Origin: JAADEM01 sp965371855
GTDB lineage: Bacteria > Bacteroidota > Bacteroidia > Bacteroidales > Marinilabiliaceae
DNA: 15,937 nt
Direction: 5' to 3'
NCBI GenBank assembly: GCA_965371855.1
Contig: CBDUZZ010000085.1
Coordinates: 1-15,937, forward strand
Below are positions 5,798 through 13,825 of the stretch, piece after piece. The notes below the pieces were generated by a model. The model had not been told where the DNA came from and did no database searches. It was given only the letters and a program-made list of their open reading frames with translations. Position 1 is the stretch's first letter, and each line of letters opens with the position of its first letter. Position numbers and translations under genes: made by a program.

Positions 5798-8383
5798 TTA
5801 ATAATTAATATCTATTTGAAGCTTATCACCCATTGTAAGGGTAAAATTATTCAAGGAAATGGAAACTTCCCCTGTTTCTTCATTGAATTTGTAATGATCA
5901 TTCTTTTTACCATTAATATATACAGATGAGACAGTTTTCCCATTTTCAAGTTGTAAGACAAATTGATTCAATTGAAGTTTTCCATAGTTTAACTGGAGTG
6001 TGTTAGTCTGCATATCAGCTTTCCGGATTTGAGTAAAGTTCCCCCATCCTTCTGCAGCAATAAATGCAGACTTAAAATTCTCTGGATTGATTTTTGGATC
6101 AAAGCTGATTTCCCCTTTTGGTCCATTGTATTTAAATCCCGATGCTGAAATAAAGGCACCATAGCTTGACATTGCCCTTGTATAGTGATTCCCATATTCA
6201 ACTTCATTATATGGGTTGCGTTGAGAGGAATCATATCGATCATGAATAGCCTTAATAATCTCCATGCCTTCAGCAACCAAACCTTCATTAATCATGTGCC
6301 CCGCAGCTTGCCAAGTAAAACCAGTCATACATTCGCTAAAGTAACCAACTACCAGTTTTTCCCATTCATTTTTGATTTTTCCGGGAGCTTTATCTTCACC
6401 TCCATGCGGAAACGAACACATTACCGTACCTGCTTCTCCGGGCAAAGCGTAAAACCTAACGGGTTGAATTTTTGCTGTTTTCAAATATTCACCAACATCT
6501 TTTTGAAAATTGTATTTATAAATGGAAGCAAGTGCACTTTTCGTTTCTTTTTCGGGTAACACACGAGGTAAATCTGCCTGCATTGCCCACGACTGCCCCA
6601 GAACCTGATCGATATGGCAACCAATATTTGAGTTCGGTGCATCCTGATTTTCGGGATCCAGAATATTGATAAAATACTCGCCGTTAAACAATTGCTCTGT
6701 CATATTTTTATAGCCCAGAGTTGCAATTCGGTTGCACTCTTTTGCAAATTTCTTGTCACCCACATCGTTGGCCATGGCTTCTCCGGCACGCAATGCGGCA
6801 TTGTACATACTGCTTGTCCATGCAATTTTTCCATACCACATTCGATCGAGGGTGTTGTATTGAGCGCCTTCCAAAATTCCATCGGGTTTGCCCGTCTTTT
6901 TTGCATCGTGTAAAATCATAAATTCGATACTTTTTTTGATTTTCGACCAGTTGCGAATTAAAAATGAATTATCGGGCGACATTGTATATTCGCGGTAAGT
7001 GCGCAAAATCGTTCCTGCTTGCCCGTCCACTGCATAACCCCGGCCATCTTGATGGCCCGATTTACTAAATTCACCACGGTAACCGATTATGCCTTCTTTT
7101 TTAAATGAAAGCCCGTAGTCAACCTGTTCGCGCAGTTGCCGTGCCAGACCAGGGAAAATACGCCCCAGTGCTTGTTCGTAATGAAAAACATGAGTGCATG
7201 TGCCGTGGCCTAAATATACTCCTTCCATAGCATAAAAACGCCCCATATTGTCCGGGTCACCCGACAAATCAGTTAAACGATAGCAAGCTGTTGTAGCCAA
7301 TGTGCTTGTATTTACAAAAGTTCGATCCAAAAACCATTTTGGAAGAGAAGAATCATACCAGGTTTTCACCCAGTTTTTTGTTTCTCCAATTAACTGAGTC
7401 CTGTTTTTTGAAATATAGTTGGCAACATCAGCTGATGAAGAAAATTTGCTACTGTAATAGTAGCGAAGATTTTCACGGTTTTTCAAATTATGAAATCCAC
7501 TCTCTCTTCTATGTAAATTTGGAAAATACCAGGAGATAATAAAAGTGATTGTCTTCGATTCGTTTGGCTCTAACTTTACAATTTTACCCAAAGCCCCGGT
7601 TAGATTTTCTCCCAAATCTTTTTTTGTTTCGAAGTCATCAGTTCCTTTTACCTCAGGCAAATTGTAATCAATGTCTTTTGGTGTAAATGTGGACGACCAG
7701 CTGTTTTCTGCATCAAGCAGAGTTAAGGTCATATTGCCAAAATCGGGCAAATCCTGAAGATTATTACCTACAGAACTACAAACCAATTGCAAATTTCCAT
7801 CCTTTTCTACAATCTGATTTACATGTTCACCCTTATTTATATTTGCAGAAAATAAATTTGCTGTGTTTTGCAACCAACCAAACAGTTCTGCTTCAATCGT
7901 TTCTTTTCCATTGTTTTTAATGGTGTATTCCATAATGACAGACGGAAATCCCGACTCCTCGCTGTTTGTTGGGATAAATGGTGTAAAAGCTTTTAAATTT
8001 ACTTCCAGAGGAAAACCTTCTTCTTTATACGAAACATTTCCTATTGGGTACTGTCCTTCAAATTCTATATCTGCAAAACCACCCATTCGTAAGGGTTTCA
8101 CAAATGGTGTAATTTTATTTTTTATACGAATGGCAAATCCCTGGTCGAAACGTTTGTCCTGAACCATTGGATTGATGTAAAATTTATCGCCGGGTCCACC
8201 TGGATTAATTCTTTGATAATTAAAGATATCCCAATACCAAAGTTGGCCATCGCCACCAAGGTACACCTGTCCGGCACCAATTCCACCAATTGGCATACCA
8301 ATGTAGTTCAAGTTTGGAGTTTCAAGTGCGGTGGCAATACTAATAAAAACAGAAAGAATTAGAGATAAAAAAAGTGTTTTCAT
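5798..8383 (-). CDS. GH116-family glycoside hydrolase, secreted (GBA2/DUF608-like)
   Basis: Counted from the ATG at 8383 the product has 861 residues; a TTG three codons upstream (8392) is less likely because MKTLFLSLILSVF begins a standard signal peptide cleaved near ATA. No lipobox is present, so the enzyme should be soluble in the periplasm or secreted. The N-terminal domain opens with IGMPIGGIGAGQVYLGGDG, and the alpha/alpha barrel follows from about residue 345. The candidate nucleophile is Glu387 in YAMEG, followed by THVFHYEQA. The candidate acid/base is Asp513 in YNTLD, 126 residues later, almost the same spacing as in the paralogue at 786-3350 (127). The pattern EVEYGNHYTRAMSSY near 730-745 is also shared with that paralogue. 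It is the first enzyme gene after susD, separated by a hairpin. Retaining beta-glycosidase chemistry is expected; the substrate is unknown. Confidence 0.9.
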   Translation of the reverse strand: MKTLFLSLILSVFISIATALETPNLNYIGMPIGGIGAGQVYLGGDGQLWYWDIFNYQRINPGGPGDKFYINPMVQDKRFDQGFAIRIKNKITPFVKPLRMGGFADIEFEGQYPIGNVSYKEEGFPLEVNLKAFTPFIPTNSEESGFPSVIMEYTIKNNGKETIEAELFGWLQNTANLFSANINKGEHVNQIVEKDGNLQLVCSSVGNNLQDLPDFGNMTLTLLDAENSWSSTFTPKDIDYNLPEVKGTDDFETKKDLGENLTGALGKIVKLEPNESKTITFIISWYFPNLHRRESGFHNLKNRENLRYYYSSKFSSSADVANYISKNRTQLIGETKNWVKTWYDSSLPKWFLDRTFVNTSTLATTACYRLTDLSGDPDNMGRFYAMEGVYLGHGTCTHVFHYEQALGRIFPGLARQLREQVDYGLSFKKEGIIGYRGEFSKSGHQDGRGYAVDGQAGTILRTYREYTMSPDNSFLIRNWSKIKKSIEFMILHDAKKTGKPDGILEGAQYNTLDRMWYGKIAWTSSMYNAALRAGEAMANDVGDKKFAKECNRIATLGYKNMTEQLFNGEYFINILDPENQDAPNSNIGCHIDQVLGQSWAMQADLPRVLPEKETKSALASIYKYNFQKDVGEYLKTAKIQPVRFYALPGEAGTVMCSFPHGGEDKAPGKIKNEWEKLVVGYFSECMTGFTWQAAGHMINEGLVAEGMEIIKAIHDRYDSSQRNPYNEVEYGNHYTRAMSSYGAFISASGFKYNGPKGEISFDPKINPENFKSAFIAAEGWGNFTQIRKADMQTNTLQLNYGKLQLNQFVLQLENGKTVSSVYINGKKNDHYKFNEETGEVSISLNNFTLTMGDKLQIDINY

Positions 8384-8445
8384 AATTACCAAATTTTAAT
8401 TTCAAATATAAATACTTTTAGATTTAAAGTATGCAGATAAAATCA

Positions 8446-8502
8446 GTTTAGTTCAAAAACAAAGGGTATGTCAAAAAATCTTGACATACCCTTTAACTAA
8501 AC
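8446..8502 (-). terminator. Hairpin between susD and the enzyme genes (terminator or attenuator)
   Basis: A perfect 14-bp inverted repeat (AAAGGGTATGTCAA at 8461-8474 and its complement at 8481-8494) encloses a six-base loop. A second layer, GTTTAGTT at 8446-8453 pairing with 8495-8502, can extend the stem across a seven-base bulge. Read on the minus strand the main stem is followed by GTTTTTG, a short T tract, so it acts best in the direction of the operon. It begins 25 bases after the susD stop. Partial termination here would make susC-susD transcripts more abundant than enzyme transcripts; RNA processing is an alternative. Confidence 0.75.
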
Positions 8503-8512
8503 TAAATCTATA
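8495..8512 (-). repeat. Repeated element, copy A (AACTAAACTAA + ATCTAT on the plus strand)
   Basis: The plus-strand sequence AACTAAACTAAATCTAT directly adjoins the hairpin after susD. Nearly the same sequence occurs at 14923-14941 beside the hairpin between the sigma and fecR genes, with a two-base insertion between the two halves. On the transcribed strand both copies lie immediately 5' of the terminator stem. The meaning is unknown. Confidence 0.4.
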
Positions 8513-8527
8513 CGAAAGATAAAATTC

Positions 8528-10246
8528 TTATTGCCATCCTGGATTTTGTTCCAAATTTTCATTTAACAAAAGTTCCCTTCGGGGAAGTGGTTGTAAATAA
8601 TGTTTTTTTGGATCAAATTCTCTTTTCGAGGCATCTTCAACAATAAGATAACCTTCGGCATCGAAAGGACCACTTAATCCTGCCCAAAGAGGATCCGTTT
8701 CATACTCCGTCCCTAAATATTTTATGCCAAGCAAAGAATTTGGCAAAATATTTTCAGCAGTTTTCCATCTTCTTAGGTCATTATATCTAAATCCTTCTTT
8801 ATATAATTCAATTGCTCTTTCCCTGCGAATTTCTTCTTGAATTGACAAGCCATTAGTTGATGCAAAAGCATTTGTTAGTACTGGTAAACCAATCCGTTCT
8901 TTTAATTTGTTAAGTGATAAATTCAAGTCTTCATCAGAGATAGAACCATTCTTTTCATAAACGGCCTCTGCATAGTTAAGCAATACCTCGGCATAACGAA
9001 TTACCGGCCAATCAAAACCTAACGGAGGTGCAACTTCTGCCAAGAACTTACTTGATTGATATCCAGTAATTGTACGCAATCCAAATTCAACATTATTAAT
9101 CCAACCTGTTGAAGGGTCATTAGGTCTTGACCAATCACGATTCCATGGAGCCTGCGCTGTTGACCAATACCGTTCCAAAGGTATCATAAAGAGAGTCCTC
9201 ATTCTATCGTCACGATTTTCATATTCATCAACTACATTTGTCTTTCCTTTATACAATAATGACTTATCGATGGGTAATCCATCAGAACAAAGAAACATAT
9301 CTGCAAAAGTCTTTGTTGGATTCATACCATAGGCTGATTCAGGTCGGCTAGTGTGCCCTCTTAAATCAATATCATAGTTATTGGTCAGAATAAATTCTTT
9401 GTTGTCACCTTTAGTGAATCCACCAATATTAGTTTGAACCTTGTCCAGAATAAACAGGTGACGGTAACTTTGTTCTCCAAGTTGTTCCCTTTTGTCCCAA
9501 AGTTCATATTCACTGCTACTTATTACCTTACCTGCTGCATCAATTGCTTTACCTAAGAAATCATTTGCATCGTTTCCGTTATGAAATTTTTGCCAGATAC
9601 CTTCAAATAATGCAACTCGCGATTTAAATGCCAGAGCTGCGCCTTTGGTTATACGACCGTTATCATCAGCACTTAATTGAGACCTTTTGGGTAAAATAGA
9701 AATTGCTATATCCAAGTCTGCAATTATTTGGTTTGCAACTTCAATTCGTGAGGCACGAGCAGAATACAACTCTTCACTGTCAATATCTAAAACCGTTGTA
9801 ATAATGGGTACTCCACCAAATCGGGTTAACAGATTATAATAGGCAAAAGCTCTAAAAAAATGAGCTTCAGCAGCATAAACTTCTGCTTCAGCCTTAACAG
9901 CTTCTTCCGATTCTTCCAGTTTTGTCAACATATATGTCGTATTCCTGATTAAGTCGTAACTTGAATTCCAAATCCCACTGTATTCCGAGGGTTGGTAAGT
10001 ACCATTGCTTACGCTATTTCCTCCTGGTCCTGTAGTTAAATCAGCCTGATCTTCGCTTCCCCAAGTACTATGACCTGGCAAATAATTATAAAACCAATTG
10101 GTAAACAATTTGAAATCGTTTGCGTTTTTAAAAAATGTGGATTCCGATATTTTGTCAGTTGGTGCCAAATCAAGACCCTTCTCACAGGCATTAAAACTTA
10201 CTATTAATACCAATAATATAATTATACTAAATATTCTATTTTTCAT
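8528..10246 (-). CDS. susD: SusD/RagB-family glycan-binding outer-membrane lipoprotein
   Basis: The 572-residue protein has a lipoprotein signal MKNRIFSIIILLVLIVSFNAC with the acylated Cys at 21, followed by the SusD-type opening LDLAPTDKISESTFF. Family hallmarks are AEAHFFRAFAYYNLLTRFGG in the TPR-like helical core (about 125-145), the RRERAIELYKEGFRYNDLRRW block near 485-505 and the closing FDPKKHYLQPLPRRELLLN with an NPGW end. SusD proteins cap the SusC barrel at the cell surface and hand over oligosaccharides. The gene starts 11 bases after the susC stop, so the two are co-transcribed and most likely translationally linked. Length and ends look complete. The glycan specificity cannot be read from the sequence. 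The symbol denotes the family rather than the starch-system gene. Confidence 0.95.
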   Translation of the reverse strand: MKNRIFSIIILLVLIVSFNACEKGLDLAPTDKISESTFFKNANDFKLFTNWFYNYLPGHSTWGSEDQADLTTGPGGNSVSNGTYQPSEYSGIWNSSYDLIRNTTYMLTKLEESEEAVKAEAEVYAAEAHFFRAFAYYNLLTRFGGVPIITTVLDIDSEELYSARASRIEVANQIIADLDIAISILPKRSQLSADDNGRITKGAALAFKSRVALFEGIWQKFHNGNDANDFLGKAIDAAGKVISSSEYELWDKREQLGEQSYRHLFILDKVQTNIGGFTKGDNKEFILTNNYDIDLRGHTSRPESAYGMNPTKTFADMFLCSDGLPIDKSLLYKGKTNVVDEYENRDDRMRTLFMIPLERYWSTAQAPWNRDWSRPNDPSTGWINNVEFGLRTITGYQSSKFLAEVAPPLGFDWPVIRYAEVLLNYAEAVYEKNGSISDEDLNLSLNKLKERIGLPVLTNAFASTNGLSIQEEIRRERAIELYKEGFRYNDLRRWKTAENILPNSLLGIKYLGTEYETDPLWAGLSGPFDAEGYLIVEDASKREFDPKKHYLQPLPRRELLLNENLEQNPGWQ

Positions 10247-10257
10247 TGCGTTTTTTT

Positions 10258-13200
10258 TTAAAGTGTGACATCAATTCCCAATGAATAAGTACGTGGGAAA
10301 GGAGTAAATCCTGTAGTAAAAGGCCTTTCAGGATCAAGTCCTTTTGGCATATTCGTTTTTTCCCACAAATCGTTACCACTAAAATATACTCTTACCTTAT
10401 CAAGCTTAACACTGTTACTCCATCCAGTAGGAAGTGTATAACCTATTTGCAAGTTTTTCAATCTCATGTATTTGGCATCAGACCATTTATAGGGGGCATC
10501 AGACTGCTGGTAATTCCAATTGTCTAAGCCACCATTTGTGCTGGCTTTCGGGTAAAAAGAATTTGGATTTTCTTCTGTCCAGTCTTTGCCATTGGTTAGC
10601 TCTAATGGAGTAACCCACCAGGCAGACCCAGGTTGTTTTATTCCACTCATAACATTCCATTTTCCTACCCCCTGGAGGAATGCAGAAAAATCTATGCCTT
10701 TCCAATCAAAACCAACTGTTATTCCATATTGAAAACGGATTGATGAGCTACCAATATTCATTAAGTCTCCTGAGTCTGGATCACCTTCACGATATTCTGA
10801 CCATTCCATTACTCCATCTCCATCCATATCGCGGAATCTGGCATCTCCCACTCTTAAATTCCCCGGAACTCCAGTAATCTTTTTATATTCTTCCAATTCA
10901 GTTTCATTTTTAATAAAACCATCAAACAATAAGGTATAATAAGAATTATAAGGTTGGCCTTCTACATATCTATTTAATCCGAAGCCTGGAACCTGAGCAT
11001 CTTCTAAGGAAGTGATTTCACTCTGATCGTCGGATAAGGTGAAATTAACAAAATAATTAAAATCATTTTTTACTTTATCTTCCCAATTTAAAGAAAGTTC
11101 CCAACCTTTAATTTTCATTTTACCACCATTAACCGTTGATGGAGCAATACCTAACATCTCTGGGAATTCCATGGTCACTAACATATCGCTTGTATTTTTA
11201 ATGAAGTAGTCGAAGCTACCTGCAAGCCTGTAATCCAATATTCTTATGTCCAAACCAATGTTTTGAATTGCAACAGTTTCCCAGGTTCGCGTTGGACTAG
11301 CCAATACACCCGAAGTTGTTGCCCGTAAGTTTTTTGTTGGAGAATCAGGGTTTCCAAAAAGTATCTGCCCGCCGATGTTAATTACACTAATATGGTCGTA
11401 TAACCCAACGTTGTTTTGATTACCAAGCTCACCATAAGAAAGACGTAGTTTCATATAATCTAAAAACTTCAAGTCTTCCATAAACGATTCTTCAGAAACA
11501 ATCCAGGCACCAGAACCTCCAAAATAGTTACCCCATCGGTAATCTTTAGCAAATCGAGAGGAGCCATCTCTTCGCAAAGTCCCGTCAAATAGGTATCGAC
11601 CTTTATAGTCATATGTTAAGCGACTAAAATATGATTTCAATGCCCACTGGGATCTATTTTCATCTGTATGTTGTAATTCAGGGTCTCCTAATGTAAGAAT
11701 AGGAACTGCCTCTGAAACTAGTTTCTCGCGACTCGCTGAGAAATATTTATAATCATATTCTTCATGCGCACCACCTACCATTACTCCAAAATTATGGTCA
11801 TCTTTAGAATACTTGTAGTTAGCAAATAAGTTGACTACCTGATGCTCGTTTCTGAATAAATTAGAACCGGCAGAGTTTGGCTGAATCTTTATGGTAGGAA
11901 CCTCATCATAATCATAATGTTGAATTATATTATTGTAATAAGTTCCCACGTTATTATCGATATTAATCGAATATTCACCTGTCACTTCAAGTCCCTTAAC
12001 CGGTCTAAAATCTACTTTAAACTGAGCTGATGCTCGATTTGCAACTGATTCCCTTTCGCCACCAGCTTCAGCATAAGCAATTGGATTTGTAAAACCGCCA
12101 AAATTAAAATATCTTCCTTCCGGAGTTCTTGGGAAATGAGTTGACCACACGTTTGATGCCTGAGAAACAGCCTTACCATATCGTGAAGGCTGATTAATCT
12201 TTTGTTTTTCCAAGGCCACATTTGTGGAGATAGTCAGTTCATCAATTATATCAAATTTGTATTTAAATCTGGAAAAATAACGTTTATTATAATTTGAACC
12301 ATACGCCAACATTCCTGGTTGATCTAATACCCCAACTGAAACATAATAGTTCGATTTTTCTGATTTTCCAGAGACTGATACCTGATGAGTTTGCTGAAAG
12401 GCAGGGTCGAACATTATATCCATCCAATCGAAGTAACCTGACCACATTTTGGGAACATCAGAAAATGGACCTGGAATAACTTCTGGATTGTTTGGATCAA
12501 GAGTTGGCAATAGTTCTTTTAAATAAGTGTATGCATGTTGTGTTACACCATCGTTTCCAAACGCTCTGTTATAATAGTCTGATTGATCGTAGATATTTGC
12601 CTTTTTAGCCCAAAGAGCAGGTGTATTAACCGCAAAATTTCCCGAATATTTTATTACAGGCTTATCTGTTTTCCCTCCTTTAGTTGTAATTAATATTACT
12701 CCACCAGCAGCGCGCGAACCATAAATAGACGCTTGAGCATCTTTTAACACTGTCAGGCTTTCTATATCTTGCGGATTAATATTATTAAGTGCTTGTGAAC
12801 TATTTTCTGGCTGCGGAATTCCATCGATTACAACAAGTACTCCAGTCCCGGCTCTTGAGGTTCTGCCTCTAATTTGTATTGAGTTTCCCTCGGCACCTGG
12901 TTGCCCCCCACTACGAGTTACTAATAACCCGGGGATAGCCCCTTGAATGGATTGTGCAACATTTGTTTGTGGCTTACTTTCGAATTGGATTGCATTTACT
13001 GTTTCAACAGCCCCTGTCAATGTTGCTTTCGATTTCGTACCATATCCAATAGCAACCACTTCATCAAGCCCAATAGTTTCTTGCTGTAGCGAGACGTTTA
13101 TAGTTGATTGGTCTCCAACTACTACTTCTTGTGTTCTATATCCAATAAATGAGTAAACCAAGATAGCATCATCTGGTAGAGATGAGATAGTATAAATTCC

Positions 13201-13692
13201 ATCTACATTAGTAATTGTCCCCTTTGTTGTACCTTTCACATAAACGTTAGCACCAGGAATTGGCTCCCCTAATTCATCTGTTACCTTTCCGGTAACAGCA
13301 TTTTGTTGTTGTGCATTATCGGATAAGAATGAAGGGGCCAGGATGATTTTCCTGTCGGTAATGGTGTAAACCACATCATAACCAGAAAACAGTTCATCAA
13401 GGATTTTTTCAATTTTTTGGTTTTCAACATAGAGGGTTACTTCGCGATCTGTGTTCACTAACTTTTTGTTATAAAGAAAGTAAAACTCAGAGAGTTCTTC
13501 AATTTCATCCAACACATCCTCCAGTTTTGTGCCTGAAAAATCGAATGAAAGCTTGGTTTTTTGCGAATACGTATCGCTTGCAAAAGTTTGAAGAATAGAA
13601 ACGAGTAATAGGAATACTGTAATTCGCATGATTCGGAATGTTTTCAATAAACAATGGGAATCCCATTCATAAAAATATCTATTTTTTTTCAT
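10258..13692 (-). CDS. susC: SusC/RagA-family TonB-dependent transporter with STN signalling domain
   Basis: The 1144-residue outer-membrane importer has a 21-residue N-terminal extension ahead of a signal peptide (MRITVFLLLVSILQTFASD, 22-40). An STN/secretin-like domain follows at about 46-119. Then come a carboxypeptidase-D regulatory-like domain (about 131-206, VTGKVTDELGEPIPGANVYV), the linker LDEVVAIGYG (209-218), the plug, and the SusC signature ESLTVLKDAQASIYGSRAAG (311-330). The rest is a 22-stranded-type barrel ending in GIDVTL. The transporter works with the adjacent SusD lipoprotein and TonB to import oligosaccharides. The STN domain is the part that contacts a FecR anti-sigma factor, and such a gene lies just upstream, so transport and induction are probably coupled. 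The ORF appears full length and intact. Confidence 0.95.
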   Translation of the reverse strand: MKKNRYFYEWDSHCLLKTFRIMRITVFLLLVSILQTFASDTYSQKTKLSFDFSGTKLEDVLDEIEELSEFYFLYNKKLVNTDREVTLYVENQKIEKILDELFSGYDVVYTITDRKIILAPSFLSDNAQQQNAVTGKVTDELGEPIPGANVYVKGTTKGTITNVDGIYTISSLPDDAILVYSFIGYRTQEVVVGDQSTINVSLQQETIGLDEVVAIGYGTKSKATLTGAVETVNAIQFESKPQTNVAQSIQGAIPGLLVTRSGGQPGAEGNSIQIRGRTSRAGTGVLVVIDGIPQPENSSQALNNINPQDIESLTVLKDAQASIYGSRAAGGVILITTKGGKTDKPVIKYSGNFAVNTPALWAKKANIYDQSDYYNRAFGNDGVTQHAYTYLKELLPTLDPNNPEVIPGPFSDVPKMWSGYFDWMDIMFDPAFQQTHQVSVSGKSEKSNYYVSVGVLDQPGMLAYGSNYNKRYFSRFKYKFDIIDELTISTNVALEKQKINQPSRYGKAVSQASNVWSTHFPRTPEGRYFNFGGFTNPIAYAEAGGERESVANRASAQFKVDFRPVKGLEVTGEYSINIDNNVGTYYNNIIQHYDYDEVPTIKIQPNSAGSNLFRNEHQVVNLFANYKYSKDDHNFGVMVGGAHEEYDYKYFSASREKLVSEAVPILTLGDPELQHTDENRSQWALKSYFSRLTYDYKGRYLFDGTLRRDGSSRFAKDYRWGNYFGGSGAWIVSEESFMEDLKFLDYMKLRLSYGELGNQNNVGLYDHISVINIGGQILFGNPDSPTKNLRATTSGVLASPTRTWETVAIQNIGLDIRILDYRLAGSFDYFIKNTSDMLVTMEFPEMLGIAPSTVNGGKMKIKGWELSLNWEDKVKNDFNYFVNFTLSDDQSEITSLEDAQVPGFGLNRYVEGQPYNSYYTLLFDGFIKNETELEEYKKITGVPGNLRVGDARFRDMDGDGVMEWSEYREGDPDSGDLMNIGSSSIRFQYGITVGFDWKGIDFSAFLQGVGKWNVMSGIKQPGSAWWVTPLELTNGKDWTEENPNSFYPKASTNGGLDNWNYQQSDAPYKWSDAKYMRLKNLQIGYTLPTGWSNSVKLDKVRVYFSGNDLWEKTNMPKGLDPERPFTTGFTPFPRTYSLGIDVTL
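13653..13667. repeat. 15-bp palindrome in the susC 5' coding end
   Basis: AATGGGA-A-TCCCATT is a perfect 7+1+7 palindrome lying over SusC codons for EWDSH, about 25-40 bases inside the gene. It may be a coincidence of coding sequence, or a protein-binding site close to the candidate antisense promoter at 13692-13699. Confidence 0.3.
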
Positions 13693-13699
13693 ATATTTG
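13692..13699 (+). promoter_or_regulatory. Candidate -7 box for an antisense transcript
   Basis: TATATTTG matches the Bacteroidota housekeeping -7 consensus TAnnTTTG exactly on the plus strand, overlapping the susC start codon edge. No convincing -33 TTTG is present about 20 bases upstream, and such boxes arise by chance in AT-rich DNA. Support comes mainly from the terminator 38 bases downstream. Confidence 0.3.
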
Positions 13700-13825
13700 T
13701 AATGTTAAAGTTAAAAAAATGTAAGAATTTTTTTTAGGAAGTCGTTGCCGCGATTTCCTTTTTTTTAGTCATTTAAGGTCCGTCACGTGGTTTCATTTTT
13801 AGTCAGGTATTAGTTAAACATTGAG
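13693..13825 (-). promoter_or_regulatory. susC leader/promoter region with 10-bp direct repeats
   Basis: These 133 bases separate the fecR stop from the susC start and should hold the ECF-sigma-dependent promoter of the operon. On the transcribed strand TGACTAAAAA occurs twice (13805-13796 and 13771-13762), 34 bases apart, flanking a GC-richer segment with a CACGTG core. No housekeeping -7 box (TAnnTTTG) is visible in the operon direction, consistent with use of an alternative sigma factor. The exact promoter is not resolved. Confidence 0.5.
13737..13766 (+). terminator. Plus-strand intrinsic terminator inside the susC leader
   Basis: On the plus strand GGAAGTCG (13737-13744), a six-base loop and CGATTTCC (13751-13758) form an eight-pair stem with one G-U wobble, followed directly by eight T residues (13759-13766). 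On the minus strand the wobble becomes an A-C mismatch and no T tract follows, so the signal is oriented against the operon. No plus-strand protein gene precedes it. A TATATTTG box at 13692-13699, matching the Bacteroides -7 consensus, lies at a distance that would give a transcript of about 60 bases antisense to the susC leader. Confidence 0.6.
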
